Under the pieces are notes generated by a model. It did no database searches. It was not told the origin of the DNA and saw only the letters and a list, made by a program, of their open reading frames with translations. This document shows, in pieces, positions 29,757 to 38,846 of a DNA stretch of 64,000 nucleotides (position 1 is its first letter; each line of letters starts with the position of its first letter). The position numbers and the translations under genes were made by a program. Source of the stretch: Minwuia thermotolerans (lineage in GTDB: Bacteria; Pseudomonadota; Alphaproteobacteria; Minwuiales; Minwuiaceae); assembly GCA_021604565.1 (NCBI GenBank), contig BQJF01000002.1, forward strand, positions 1 through 64,000. Direction: 5' to 3'.

Positions 29757-30554
29757 ATGGCAGACACCGCCTGGAACGTGACGGAACCGGAGACCTATGA
29801 CTGGAAGGCCATCGTCGATGGCCTGAACCAGTATCTCAGGCTGCGCACCACACCCATCGGCATGAAACTCTTCAGCAAGGCGGAGGAGATGGAGGCGGTG
29901 CCGCGCATCCGTCGCCCGCGTGCCATCCACACGACCGACCAGATCGTCGGACAGGCCTCCCGGCTGGGCTGGACTGTCGGCATCACGATGGCGGACCTGG
30001 TCGGCGCACAGTGCGGCGCGGTCATCGGCCTGCGTCCGCAGGATGACGAATGGCAGTCGGGTCGTGGCATGGTCGGCGTCTGGTACGAGACGGAGACCGA
30101 TACCCGTGCGCACCAGGGTGCGATGAACGTGGTTCCCGCCGGTCAGTACGAGGCCATGGCCTGCTCACCGCTGGTGGCGGGACGGCTGGACCCGCCGGAC
30201 ATTGCCCTGATCTATGCAACGCCGGCACAGATGATCCTGTTCATCAACGGCCTGCAGTGGGCGGGATACCGGAAGCTCGACTGGGCCTGCGTGGGGGAGA
30301 GTTCCTGCGCCGACAGTTGGGGCCGGGCGCTGAGTACCGGCGAACCCAGCCTGTCGATCCCCTGCTTCGCGGAGCGGCGCTATGGCGGCGTCATGGAGGA
30401 TGAGCTGCTGATGGCCATTCCGCCGAAGTTCCTGCCCAAGGTCATCGACGGCCTGGCCCACCTGTCCGGCAACGGCCTGCGCTATCCGATCCCGCAGTAC
30501 GGCATCCAGATGGACGTCCGCGCCGGCATGTCCGCATCCTACGGCGACCGTTAG
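29757..30554 (+). CDS. DUF169 family protein
   Basis: This 265-residue soluble protein matches DUF169, a family of unknown function found in bacteria and archaea. Conserved-looking features are LRTTPIGMKLF near the start, the cysteine in ACSPLVAGRLDPPDIALIY, and LLMAIPPKFLPKVIDGL near the end. GGAGG eight bases upstream supports the ATG at 29757 over an ATG nine bases earlier. It follows zevB by 73 bases on the same strand, so co-transcription is possible, but nothing in it suggests metal transport. It is convergent with the nucleotidyltransferase gene. Confidence 0.8.
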   Translation: MADTAWNVTEPETYDWKAIVDGLNQYLRLRTTPIGMKLFSKAEEMEAVPRIRRPRAIHTTDQIVGQASRLGWTVGITMADLVGAQCGAVIGLRPQDDEWQSGRGMVGVWYETETDTRAHQGAMNVVPAGQYEAMACSPLVAGRLDPPDIALIYATPAQMILFINGLQWAGYRKLDWACVGESSCADSWGRALSTGEPSLSIPCFAERRYGGVMEDELLMAIPPKFLPKVIDGLAHLSGNGLRYPIPQYGIQMDVRAGMSASYGDR

Positions 30555-30562
30555 GTTCCGGC

Positions 30563-31624
30563 TTACCAGTCTGGTGTTCTTGGATTTGTCCCGGCGTCGT
30601 GGGCTGTTTCGTCGGCTGGGATGAGGTCTGCAGCGCGCACCCGTAAGGGTGCGGGAAGCGCACTCAGGTCCGAAGCGTCAAACGAGAGGTGCAGGTGATT
30701 GATCGCGATCGCCGCGGCTGCTTCTGCTTGCGCCAGATCACGCCGTGCCTTGGCAGGCTCACGATCCATGCGGGTTGCGACCCATGCCTTGTGCAGGGCA
30801 AAGGCCCTTGGGTCGATGGCGACGATACGGACGGGATACCCCCGCTGGTCAATGACCGTGGCCGCCACTTTCGGCGCATTGACAAGCCAGTTCAGGCCAG
30901 CAATCTCGGCGGCCTCCATGTCTGTCTGCACATCGGTCAGGCCGGTTGATGACCTGTCGGCGGACGGGTCGCGCTGTTGCGGTCGGATCAGGTCAACGAG
31001 GTAGCCGTCGCGGTTGGCCGCGCGGAAGCTGCGCGCCCGTGGCAGTTCGAATGACCGGTCCACCTGTTTCAGTATGCCGAGAAGTCCGTCATTGCCGACC
31101 GCGGACATGGCCGCCAGATTGAGACTGCGGCGTGCGTCCAGCAGCAGGTCGATGTCGGCTGTCGCGATCATGTCAGCCGAGAGTTGAACGCCAGCCATGT
31201 TTTCGAAGGCAAACATCGCGTTTGTCCCAACCACCAGCAAGCTGCTGCCCAACAGGTCAGCACCATCAAACCGCCGCAGGATCCGGGCGGCGATGGTTGG
31301 CAGTCGGCCTAGACGCATTGCCCGGTTCACAGGGGCCATCTGATCCAGCCTGGTGGCCAGACCGGCCAGCCTGTCGCTGTTTCTGGCACGCCCCTCCAGA
31401 AACCCCGTCATGATGGCCTCGGTTTCGACCGACCGGGGGCCCAGGGATCGTTCCCGCCTGTCGATCTTGCGCAGCAGGTATTCGCTACCATTACGCTCGA
31501 CCCATCGCATGCTGCCGATAAATCGGCGACGACGTATCCGGTCAGCTTCCTGCCAAGCCTCGAAGACCTGTTGGCAATCGGTCAACTGGCGTATTTGGTC
31601 GCCTGAAAGTAATTGAAATTCCAT
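30563..31624 (-). CDS. GSU2403-family nucleotidyltransferase-fold protein
   Basis: This 353-residue protein fits the GSU2403-type nucleotidyltransferase fold (NTP_transf_8). The minimal active-site pattern is visible as VVGTNAMFAFENMAG followed by TADIDLLL, giving the hDh metal-binding pair. The N-terminal 100 residues are helical and Arg-rich. Members are widely annotated but their targets are unknown; related minimal nucleotidyltransferases include toxin-antitoxin enzymes and tRNA or protein modifiers. No partner antitoxin gene is adjacent. An inverted repeat lies just before the ATG at 31624, and the start region is A/T-richer than its surroundings. Confidence 0.78.
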   Translation of the reverse strand: MEFQLLSGDQIRQLTDCQQVFEAWQEADRIRRRRFIGSMRWVERNGSEYLLRKIDRRERSLGPRSVETEAIMTGFLEGRARNSDRLAGLATRLDQMAPVNRAMRLGRLPTIAARILRRFDGADLLGSSLLVVGTNAMFAFENMAGVQLSADMIATADIDLLLDARRSLNLAAMSAVGNDGLLGILKQVDRSFELPRARSFRAANRDGYLVDLIRPQQRDPSADRSSTGLTDVQTDMEAAEIAGLNWLVNAPKVAATVIDQRGYPVRIVAIDPRAFALHKAWVATRMDREPAKARRDLAQAEAAAAIAINHLHLSFDASDLSALPAPLRVRAADLIPADETAHDAGTNPRTPDW

Positions 31625-31626
31625 GA

Positions 31627-31668
31627 TTTTCCACTCTATCGCCTATTTCTGGCAATGAAAGTGGAAAA
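31627..31668. promoter_or_regulatory. Inverted repeat upstream of the nucleotidyltransferase gene
   Basis: TTTTCCACT (31627-31635) and AGTGGAAAA (31660-31668) are perfect inverted copies separated by 24 bases, starting three bases before the start codon. The layout suggests an operator or an RNA hairpin covering the ribosome-binding site. It lies in the 86-base gap shared with the end of argC. Confidence 0.5.
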
Positions 31669-31710
31669 ATCAGGAATGCCGAGTACAGCCGGTTCCGCAA
31701 ACTGGCTGGG

Positions 31711-32772
31711 TCAGGGGAACAGGGCGATCTGTTCGATGCCGGTGGTCTCGGGGAAGCCGAACATCAGGTTCATGTTCTGGATCGCCTCACCCGATGATCC
31801 CTTCACCAGATTGTCGATCACCGCGACGACAATGGCGCGGCCCGGGATACGGTCGGCATAGAGACCGATCTGGCAGTAGTTCGAACCCCGGACGTTGCGG
31901 GTGGCGGGGGAGACTCCCTCCGGCACCACGTTCACGAAGGGCTCGTCGGCATAGCGGCTGGTAAGGGTCTGGCGCAGGTCGGCCACGCTGGCCCCGCCCA
32001 CCATCCGCACGTAGCAGGTACACAGTTCGCCACGGTTCATCGGCATCAGGTGCGGCGTGAAGTTGACGTGGGTGTCCGCACCACCTGCGGCCTTGGCAAT
32101 CTCCTGCTCGATCTCCGGCGCATGCCGGTGGGTGCCGACGGAATAGGGATGAATGCCCTCGCCAACCTCGCAGAACAGCAGGTTCTCCTTCAGGCCGCGC
32201 CCGGCGCCTGAAACACCGGACTTTGCGTCGATGATGACGTCGGCCACATCGACCTGCCCGGCGGCGGCCAGCGGTACCAGACCCAGCAGCGCGGCGGTGG
32301 GATAGCAGCCCGGATTGGCCACCAGCCGCGACGACTTCACCCCTTCGCGATAGAACTCCGGCAGGCCATAGACCGCCATGGGCTGGATCTCGGGCGCATA
32401 GTGATCATGGCCGTACCACTCGGCATAGACAGCGGTGTCATCCAGCCGGAAGTCGGCGGAAAGGTCCACCACCCGGATGCGGTCATTCTGCGTCAGGATC
32501 TGTTTCACGATGTTCTGGGTCGTACCGTGCGGCAGGCCACAGAAGACCACGTCGGCGTCGGCGGTGGGCCAGTCGATCTCGTCGATGCTGACCAGCTGCG
32601 GCAGGTCCAGTCCGATCAGATGCGGAAAGACCTCCGCGATCTGCTTGCCCGCGTGCCGGTCGGCGGTCATGAAGCTGATTTCGACATTCGGATGGCGGAC
32701 CAGCAGTCGCACCAGGTCGCCGCCGGTATAGCCGCTTGCCCCCAGAATGCCCGCCTTGATCACCTTGGCCAT
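31711..32772 (-). CDS. argC: N-acetyl-gamma-glutamyl-phosphate reductase
   Basis: ArgC reduces N-acetylglutamyl phosphate to the semialdehyde with NADPH in arginine biosynthesis, which also supplies the ornithine used by the polyamine operon. The 353-residue protein has the Rossmann motif GILGASGYTGGDLVRLL and the catalytic cysteine in ANPGCYPTAALLGL. HRHAPEIEQ and the C-terminal NLVKGSSGEAIQNMNLM are conserved. The ATG at 32772 (MAKVIKAGILG) has AGGA upstream; the open frame beyond it is not part of the gene. No other arg gene is in the window. Confidence 0.96.
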   Translation of the reverse strand: MAKVIKAGILGASGYTGGDLVRLLVRHPNVEISFMTADRHAGKQIAEVFPHLIGLDLPQLVSIDEIDWPTADADVVFCGLPHGTTQNIVKQILTQNDRIRVVDLSADFRLDDTAVYAEWYGHDHYAPEIQPMAVYGLPEFYREGVKSSRLVANPGCYPTAALLGLVPLAAAGQVDVADVIIDAKSGVSGAGRGLKENLLFCEVGEGIHPYSVGTHRHAPEIEQEIAKAAGGADTHVNFTPHLMPMNRGELCTCYVRMVGGASVADLRQTLTSRYADEPFVNVVPEGVSPATRNVRGSNYCQIGLYADRIPGRAIVVAVIDNLVKGSSGEAIQNMNLMFGFPETTGIEQIALFP

Positions 32773-32929
32773 TGTTCCTGTCCCGAATTGTCCGTTGCGA
32801 TGGTGCAACCGCCGCGTTCTACGGGACTGCAGGGCTGCGTTGCAAGCGGCCACTGCCAATTCCCTCCCGCGCGGAATCCGACTAGGTTCCGCCGCGCCGT
32901 GCCGAGGCGGCGCATTCACTGGAGCCTGG

Positions 32930-33868
32930 ATGGAACCGATCCTGAATATCGTGCTGCCCGTTTTCGCCATCGTCGGCGCGGGATACCTGTGCGGCGTGCG
33001 CGGCATCCTGGGGGAGGACAGTTCGGTTGCGCTGAACAGTTTCGTCTACTGGGTGGCGCTGCCCGCAATGCTGTTCCGCGCCATGGCAACCGTCGATCTG
33101 GGGCAGGTCTACAATCCCGATTTCTTCCTGGGTTTCCTCGGTGCGATCGTGCTGATCGGGGCCATCACAACGGCCGTGGCCTGCCTGCTGTTCCGACGCA
33201 ATCTGGCGGAGGCGGCGATCCATGCCATGAACGGTGTCTATGGCAATTCCGGTTACATGGGCATTCCGCTGGCCCTGACCGCATTCGGGGAGGCGGCGGC
33301 GCTGCCCGCCATTGTTGCTACGGTGATCAATACCGCGCTGGTGGTGGGGGTCGCCATCTTCCTGATCGAGTTCGGGACCAAGGGCGGTGGCAATCCGTTC
33401 CGGGTGGTTGGCAACGTGCTGTCCGCCATGGCGCGCAACCCGATGCTGGTGGCGCCGGTTCTGGGACTGTGCTGGGCGGCGACAGGTGTCAGCCTGCCCG
33501 TACCGGTCGATGCCTTCACCAATATCCTTGGCGTCGCGGCGGGGCCCTGTGCGCTGTTCGCCATCGGCCTCTTCATGGTGGGCAAGCCGCGCAGTGAGGG
33601 GCGGGTGGAGGTCGGCGTGATGACGCTGACCAAGCTGGTGGTCCAGCCCTTGGTCACGGCACTGATGGTGCTGGTGATCCTGCCGGTCGATCCGCTGTGG
33701 GCCAAGGTCGCGATACTGATGGCCGCCCTGCCGACGGGTGCTGGCAGCTTCGTGCTGGCACAGGCGTATGGCGTCTACGTGCTGCGCACCTCGTCGATGA
33801 TCCTGACCAGCACGGTTCTCTCGGTCGCGACGATCTCGGTGTACTTCATCTTCTTTCCACCGGGTTGA
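32930..33868 (+). CDS. AEC (auxin efflux carrier) family transporter
   Basis: This 312-residue membrane protein has the ten-helix layout of the AEC family (PIN/MdcF-like). The start MEPILNIVLPVFAIVGAGYL, the NGVYGNSGYMGIPL segment in the middle and the C-terminal half LPTGAGSFVLAQAYG are typical. Bacterial members export or import small organic acids such as malonate or malate; the substrate here is unknown. GGAG precedes the ATG at 32930. It is divergent from argC and convergent with the methyltransferase gene. Confidence 0.88.
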   Translation: MEPILNIVLPVFAIVGAGYLCGVRGILGEDSSVALNSFVYWVALPAMLFRAMATVDLGQVYNPDFFLGFLGAIVLIGAITTAVACLLFRRNLAEAAIHAMNGVYGNSGYMGIPLALTAFGEAAALPAIVATVINTALVVGVAIFLIEFGTKGGGNPFRVVGNVLSAMARNPMLVAPVLGLCWAATGVSLPVPVDAFTNILGVAAGPCALFAIGLFMVGKPRSEGRVEVGVMTLTKLVVQPLVTALMVLVILPVDPLWAKVAILMAALPTGAGSFVLAQAYGVYVLRTSSMILTSTVLSVATISVYFIFFPPG

Positions 33869-33886
33869 GGGTGGAGGCGGCAGCAG

Positions 33887-34705
33887 TCAGGCCGTGATCG
33901 CCCACAGGCTGCTCTCCAGCACCGGAACAGGGCGCGGGATGAAGCCAGCCAGCCGCGCGACATCGTCGGTCATGTGGTCGAGGCTGTAGCGACTGCCGAA
34001 CAGGATACGCAGCCTGCGTCCGCTCAGCAGTGGCGCGACCCCGTTCTGTTCGTTGTAGCCGCGCAAGCCCCAGCTCTGCGGATAGCCGCCCGGCAGGAAG
34101 ATGTCGTGGATATGGACCAGCACACCGGCGGGCAGGGCGGGGATGACATTGTTCAGCAGGTGATCCACATCGCTGCCCGGCATCATGATGTGGCTGGAAT
34201 CGATGGCCAGCAGATCGCCTGCGACCAGCCCGTCGAAGCTGTCTGCCGGTGCCGACTGAACCACTGTCTGTCGGACGCGGATGCCCAGGTCGTGAATGTC
34301 GGCGCGCGGTGCCGGATCGATGGCCAGCATGTCGACGGGAAAGTTCCCGTCGTCCGCCGCGCGCTTCATGAAGCGGGTCGAATGGCCGGACCCGACCTCG
34401 ACGATGCGGGCAGGGCGGTGGTGTCGCACCATGCAGTAAGCCGCCGCGGCATCGAGACCGCCGAACCAGTCCTGCAGCCAGCGTGGCCGGGCCGTGTCAT
34501 CCGTGGCCGAGATTGCCAGCAGGTCTTCCCTGTGGTCGCAGATCACCTGCAACAGGTTCAGGCAGTCGCCCCGCGCAGCGTGGAACAGGTCAGCGATTGC
34601 AGGATAGGCGACCACCGGGGCGGGTGCAGGCGTCACGACCTCCGCCGCATGGCGATAGGGGATGAACCAGCCCTGGACATCACCGTCCAGCGTCGCCTCC
34701 GCCAT
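33887..34705 (-). CDS. Class I SAM-dependent methyltransferase (Methyltransf_24 type)
   Basis: This 272-residue protein has the SAM-binding motif IVEVGSGHSTRFMKRA (about 101-116) and an acidic loop at DMLAIDPAP. HIHDIFLPGGYP is typical of the Methyltransf_24 group often found in glycan or natural-product gene sets. The substrate is unknown. ATG 34705 is the first possible start but lacks a ribosome site. The frame stays open, without any ATG, GTG or TTG, for about 30 codons upstream into the end of the metallo-hydrolase gene, so the true start is uncertain. It probably shares a transcript with that gene 65 bases upstream. Confidence 0.78.
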   Translation of the reverse strand: MAEATLDGDVQGWFIPYRHAAEVVTPAPAPVVAYPAIADLFHAARGDCLNLLQVICDHREDLLAISATDDTARPRWLQDWFGGLDAAAAYCMVRHHRPARIVEVGSGHSTRFMKRAADDGNFPVDMLAIDPAPRADIHDLGIRVRQTVVQSAPADSFDGLVAGDLLAIDSSHIMMPGSDVDHLLNNVIPALPAGVLVHIHDIFLPGGYPQSWGLRGYNEQNGVAPLLSGRRLRILFGSRYSLDHMTDDVARLAGFIPRPVPVLESSLWAITA

Positions 34706-34770
34706 CGTGCGAACGCGGGTGGCGAAGTCGGGCTTGCCAGTAGTGCTCGATCTGGTGCTCGGTTTGGTGC

Positions 34771-35604
34771 TCAGGGCTCGATCACCATGCCTTCACGGGC
34801 GACGATGGAACCGGGTCGCGCGCCCTCCACATCCCTTGCCACCCCGTCCATGAAGTCGTCGTCATGTTCCGGGTCGTGGTGGAAGACGACGTAGGTCTTC
34901 GCATTGGCCTCGTCACAAAGGCGGACACCGGCCTCCCAGGTGCTGTGACCCCAGCCGACGCGGGTCGTGTATTCCTCGTCGCTGTAGCTGGCGTCATAGA
35001 TCACCACATCGGCGTCGCGCAGGAACTCCACCAGCACGGGGTCGTTGCCTTCGCCGGGATGCTCCGTATCGGTGATGTAGCAGATCGACTTGCCCTCGAA
35101 CTCCACGCGATAGCCGCTGGCATTGTTGGGGTGGATCAGCGGTGATGTGCGCACGGTGATGCCGTCACCCAGATCCAGCGTCTCGCCGGAGCGGAAGTCG
35201 ATGTAGTCGATATTGGCGTTGAAGATCGCGGGCGGCACCGGAAACAGGGGCGCGATCATCATGTCCTCCAGCACGCTGGACAGCGTGTGATCGGGCAGCA
35301 GGTGCCCCGCCCAGACCCGGAAGTTCCAGCCGGGGACGAAGAAGGGCACGAAGAACGGCAGGCCACAGACATGGTCGAAGTGCGTGTGGGTCAGGAACAG
35401 GTCGGCCTGATGCGGTTTCTGCTGCACCATCTTCTTGCCCAGGTAACGGATACCCGAACCGGCATCGAACAGCAGCGTCCGCCCCCCCGCCGTGACCTCC
35501 AGGGAGGAGGTGTTGCCGCCATAGCGGATCACATCCTGCGCCGAGCAGGCAATGGAGCCCCTGACGCCCCAGAACCGTACCGAGAATTCATTTTTGTCGG
35601 CCAA
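34771..35604 (-). CDS. MBL-fold metallo-hydrolase
   Basis: This 277-residue metallo-beta-lactamase-fold hydrolase has the opening SVRFWGVRGSI...YGGNTSSLEV, which is characteristic of the PhnP/cyclic-phosphodiesterase-like branch. The dinuclear metal site is visible in HTHFDHVCG, later His and Asp residues (CYITDTEHPGEG, IYDASYSDEE) and VVFHHDPEHDDD. The substrate is probably a phosphodiester but is not known. I place the start at TTG 35604 because GGGGGAG lies four to five bases upstream and homology begins at once; the open frame further upstream has no support. It is divergent from the enoyl-CoA hydratase gene. Confidence 0.85.
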   Translation of the reverse strand: MADKNEFSVRFWGVRGSIACSAQDVIRYGGNTSSLEVTAGGRTLLFDAGSGIRYLGKKMVQQKPHQADLFLTHTHFDHVCGLPFFVPFFVPGWNFRVWAGHLLPDHTLSSVLEDMMIAPLFPVPPAIFNANIDYIDFRSGETLDLGDGITVRTSPLIHPNNASGYRVEFEGKSICYITDTEHPGEGNDPVLVEFLRDADVVIYDASYSDEEYTTRVGWGHSTWEAGVRLCDEANAKTYVVFHHDPEHDDDFMDGVARDVEGARPGSIVAREGMVIEP

Positions 35605-35778
35605 GTGGCTCCCCCGATGAAGGTGCGCGGACCATTTCCATGATGGCTTGCAGGCGCCCGTGGACAGTGCGCCTGTCCTTCGACTACGTATACTGTGCTT
35701 TTGGACAGGAAAAGCCAAGAAACTGCGACGGTATGCACATACCGGCCGGGTTTTCGGGGGCTGGGGGGAGAAAGACAC

Positions 35779-36537
35779 GTGGATCCACTGCTGATCACAC
35801 GCGAAGCCGGTGTTGTCACCCTGCGGCTTAACCAGCCGGAGAAGCACAATGCCCTGGATCTGGCAGCCATGCGGCACCTGACAACCACCCTGAACGAACT
35901 TGGCTCTGACAGCACGATCCGCGTGCTGGTTCTGACCGGGGCGGGGGAGCGGACGTTCTGTGCCGGTGCCGACCTGAGTGGCGTGGACGAGAACTTTCCC
36001 TGGTGGGAGAACCCGCTGGACACGATCTCGTCACGGCTGGAGGCATTGCCCTTCGCGACCGTCTGCGCCCTGAACGGCGCCGTCTACGGCGGCGGAACCG
36101 ACCTGGCGCTGGCCTGCGACTTTCGCATCGGCAAGACAACGGCACGGACCTTCATCCCCCCGGCGCGTTTCGGCATCCACTATCCGATCAACGGGCTGCG
36201 CCGGGCGCAGGAGAGGATCGGCATGTCCGCGGCCAAGCGGCTCTACCTCGCCGGCGAGACCTTCGACGCGACGGAGATGAAGGCCTGCGGCTTTCTGGAT
36301 CATGCCGTGGAGCCGGATCAGCATGCGGACTTCACCGCCCGCTACGTGGCCGAACTGGCGGCCATGGCCCCGCTGGCCGTCCGGGGAATGAAATACGTCC
36401 TGAATGCCAGCGCGCGGGGCAACCTGGATCATGCCCGGGCGATGGAGGGGGTGCGGGAGTGCTTTACCTCCGAAGATTTCCTCGAAGGACGTGCCGCCAT
36501 CGCCGCAAAGCGCAAGCCGGTATTCAGGGGTGTCTGA
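35779..36537 (+). CDS. Enoyl-CoA hydratase/isomerase family protein
   Basis: This 252-residue crotonase-fold protein has the two oxyanion-hole segments TFCAGADLSGV and LNGAVYGGGTDLALACDFRI. The glutamates used by classical enoyl-CoA hydratase are not clearly placed, so it may be an isomerase, hydrolase or hydratase on an unknown acyl-CoA. GTG 35779 is chosen because GGGGGAG lies eight bases upstream and the family N terminus LLITREAGVVTLRLNQPE follows. The tRNA-editing gene lies 24 bases downstream and probably shares the transcript. Confidence 0.87.
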   Translation: MDPLLITREAGVVTLRLNQPEKHNALDLAAMRHLTTTLNELGSDSTIRVLVLTGAGERTFCAGADLSGVDENFPWWENPLDTISSRLEALPFATVCALNGAVYGGGTDLALACDFRIGKTTARTFIPPARFGIHYPINGLRRAQERIGMSAAKRLYLAGETFDATEMKACGFLDHAVEPDQHADFTARYVAELAAMAPLAVRGMKYVLNASARGNLDHARAMEGVRECFTSEDFLEGRAAIAAKRKPVFRGV

Positions 36538-36561
36538 GCCCGCCATGGAAGGAGAGTCCTG

Positions 36562-37065
36562 ATGCCCGCAACGCCCGCAGACCTGCAGGCCCGTCTGGAT
36601 GCCCTGGGGATCACGACGGAAACCATCGAGCATGAGGCGGTCTTCACGGTCGAGGAAGCCAAGGCCCATCGCGGCCAGATGTCCGGTGGCCACATCAAGA
36701 ACCTGTTCCTGAAGGACAAGAAGGGCGGCCTTTGGCTGGTCGTCTGCCTGGAGGACCGTCGGGTGGACATGAATGCCCTGTCGAAACGGCTGGGTGCGCC
36801 ACGTTTCAGCTTCGGCAAGCCGGACCTGCTGATGGAGGTTCTGGGAGTCGAGCCGGGTTCCGTCACGCCCTTCGCTGTCATCAACGACCCGGAAGGGCGG
36901 GTGAAGCTGGTTCTGGATACGGACCTGATGCAGCATGATCCGATCAATGGTCATCCGCTGGTCAATACGGCGACGACGCGGATCGCGCCCGCCGACCTGC
37001 TGGAGTTCTGCCGCGATTGCGGACACGAGCCGGTTCTGAGCGAGATCGACGAGCGTCAGGACTGA
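36562..37065 (+). CDS. YbaK/ProX-type prolyl-tRNA editing domain protein
   Basis: This 167-residue free-standing editing domain hydrolyses mischarged tRNA, most likely Ala-tRNA(Pro), as do ProXp-ala/PrdX proteins. Family features are the lysine-rich HIKNLFLKDKKGGLWLVV and the GVEPGSVTPFAVINDPEG loop near the active site. It acts in the cytosol to keep proline codons accurate when prolyl-tRNA synthetase lacks its own editing insert. AAGGAGAG precedes the ATG at 36562. The C-terminal FCRDCGHEP has a CxxC that is not typical of a metal site here. Confidence 0.9.
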   Translation: MPATPADLQARLDALGITTETIEHEAVFTVEEAKAHRGQMSGGHIKNLFLKDKKGGLWLVVCLEDRRVDMNALSKRLGAPRFSFGKPDLLMEVLGVEPGSVTPFAVINDPEGRVKLVLDTDLMQHDPINGHPLVNTATTRIAPADLLEFCRDCGHEPVLSEIDERQD

Positions 37066-37164
37066 TTGACCGAACCCGCGCATTGCCCTTCAGCGCCGAA
37101 CCACCTACATCTTGGCCAGCCCTGCGGAGCGGGGCCGGAATCGACGTGCAGAGGTAGGACAGAC

Positions 37165-38109
37165 ATGGAAACCATCATCGGACAGCCGCAGGGACAGACA
37201 CCGGGACAGGCGCCCGGTCAGGCCGACGCCGCGGACCTGATCAAGGACAGTTCCATCGCGACCTTCATGGAAGATGTGATCCAGGCATCGCAGGAAGTCC
37301 CCGTTCTGGTGGACTTCTGGGCGCCGTGGTGCGGCCCCTGCAAGCAGTTGACCCCGGTGCTGGAAAAGGTCGTCTCGGAAGCGGGCGGCAAGGTTCGCCT
37401 GGTCAAGGTCAACATCGACGAGAATCAGGAGATCGCGCAGCAGATGCGCATCCAGTCGATTCCGGCGGTCTTTGCCTTCAAGGGCGGACAGCCCGTTGAC
37501 GGCTTCATGGGCGCGCTGCCCGAGAGCCAGGTGCGGGAATTCGTCGACAAGGTGGCCGGCGGTATCGGCCCCAGCCCGGAGGAACAGTTCCTCGAGGCCG
37601 GAACGGCGGCGCTGGAAGCAGGCGACGGCGAGACAGCGGCCGGTGCCTTCGCGCAGATGATCCAGGCCAATCCGGAAAGCCCGCAGGCCTTTGCCGGACT
37701 GGTCCGGGCCTATGTGCTGATGGGTGACTTCGACGGCGCGCAGCAGATCCTCGACCAGGTGCCGGTGGCGCTGTCCCTCCATGGCGAGATCGACGGTGCG
37801 AAAGCCGCGCTGGAACTGGCGCAGCAGACCAGCGATCCGGCCGCGATGCAGGAAGTCAGCCGCCTCGCCGCCGCGCTGGAGGCTGCGCCCGACGACATGC
37901 AGGTGCGGTTCGACCATGCCAATGCCCTGCTCGCCGCCGACCAGCGCGAGGAAGCGGTGGCGGAACTGCTGGAATGCTTCCGTCGTGATCCCGACTGGGA
38001 GGAACAGGCGGTACGCAAGAAGCTGGTGCAGCTCTTCGAAGCCTGGGGCAACAAGGATCCGCTGACGCTCAAGTCCCGTCGGCGGCTCTCGACCCTGATG
38101 TTCAGCTGA
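37165..38109 (+). CDS. Thioredoxin-TPR protein (CnoX/YbbN-like)
   Basis: This 314-residue cytosolic protein combines a thioredoxin domain (about 25-130, active site FWAPWCGPCKQL) with C-terminal TPR-like repeats (about 140-300). E. coli CnoX (YbbN) has this layout and acts as a redox-protected holdase that hands clients to GroEL. Unlike CnoX of E. coli, the CxxC here is intact, so disulfide reduction is possible. The Gln/Gly/Pro-rich first 20 residues are probably disordered. The ATG at 37165 has GAGG upstream. The downstream Lon-N, Trm112 and DUF971 genes follow closely and look like one operon. Confidence 0.9.
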   Translation: METIIGQPQGQTPGQAPGQADAADLIKDSSIATFMEDVIQASQEVPVLVDFWAPWCGPCKQLTPVLEKVVSEAGGKVRLVKVNIDENQEIAQQMRIQSIPAVFAFKGGQPVDGFMGALPESQVREFVDKVAGGIGPSPEEQFLEAGTAALEAGDGETAAGAFAQMIQANPESPQAFAGLVRAYVLMGDFDGAQQILDQVPVALSLHGEIDGAKAALELAQQTSDPAAMQEVSRLAAALEAAPDDMQVRFDHANALLAADQREEAVAELLECFRRDPDWEEQAVRKKLVQLFEAWGNKDPLTLKSRRRLSTLMFS

Positions 38110-38128
38110 GGCTCGGGAGGTCGCGCGC

Positions 38129-38794
38129 ATGGCCAACCCGGATCGCCCGACCGGACCGGAGAGCCTGCCGGAGCGGATCGCGATCTTCCCGCTGCGGGGG
38201 GCCATCCTGTTGCCCGGAGGGCGGCTGCCGCTGAACATCTTCGAACCGCGCTACCTTGCCATGACCCGCGATGCGATGGCCGGTGGACGGCTGATCGGCA
38301 TGATCCAGCCGCGTGAAACGGATGAGGAAACCTACACGCCACCGATCTACGGCATCGGCTGCCTGGGCCGCATCACCGAATTCGCGGAAACCGGCGACGG
38401 GCGCTACCAGATTGCGCTCACCGGCGTCTGCCGGTTCCGGGTGTCACAGGAAGTGGCAAGCGACACCGCCTATCGTCAGGTACTGGCCGACTATTCCGGC
38501 TATCCGGAGGACTTCGGCGAGGAAGAGACTGCCGGGCGTACCGTTGACCGGCACCGTCTGGTCGGCGGCCTGCGGAAGTTTCTCGACCGGCAGGGGCTGA
38601 AGGCGGATTGGGAGGCGGCGGAGCGGGCGAGCGATGTTGCGCTGATCAATTCGCTTTCGATGATGCTGCCGCTCGACCCCAGCGAGAAACAGGCCCTGCT
38701 GGAGGCTGCGAATGTGCCGGAACGCGCGGACATACTGACGACACTGATCGAGATGTCGCTGATGGCCGGTGATGGAGACTCGCCGGTCCAGTGA
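38129..38794 (+). CDS. LON substrate-binding (N-terminal) domain protein
   Basis: This 221-residue protein is a stand-alone version of the N-terminal substrate-binding domain of Lon protease, without ATPase or protease parts. The opening [27 protein letters not shown] is typical; it is given here in two parts, [15 protein letters not shown] and [11 protein letters not shown]. It may recognise unfolded or specific client proteins. CGGGAGG precedes the ATG at 38129, 19 bases after the thioredoxin-TPR gene, and that association recurs in alphaproteobacteria as far as I recall. Confidence 0.9.
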   Translation: MANPDRPTGPESLPERIAIFPLRGAILLPGGRLPLNIFEPRYLAMTRDAMAGGRLIGMIQPRETDEETYTPPIYGIGCLGRITEFAETGDGRYQIALTGVCRFRVSQEVASDTAYRQVLADYSGYPEDFGEEETAGRTVDRHRLVGGLRKFLDRQGLKADWEAAERASDVALINSLSMMLPLDPSEKQALLEAANVPERADILTTLIEMSLMAGDGDSPVQ

Positions 38795-38846
38795 CCGGCC
38801 TTTACGAATGGGAACCGCCCTTCAGGGGCAGGGCAGGGGACAAGAG

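Noticed and set aside
35661-35694. Promoter with a TATACT -10 upstream of the enoyl-CoA hydratase gene
   Set aside because: The only -35-like hexamer (TGGACA) is 22 bases away, which is too far.
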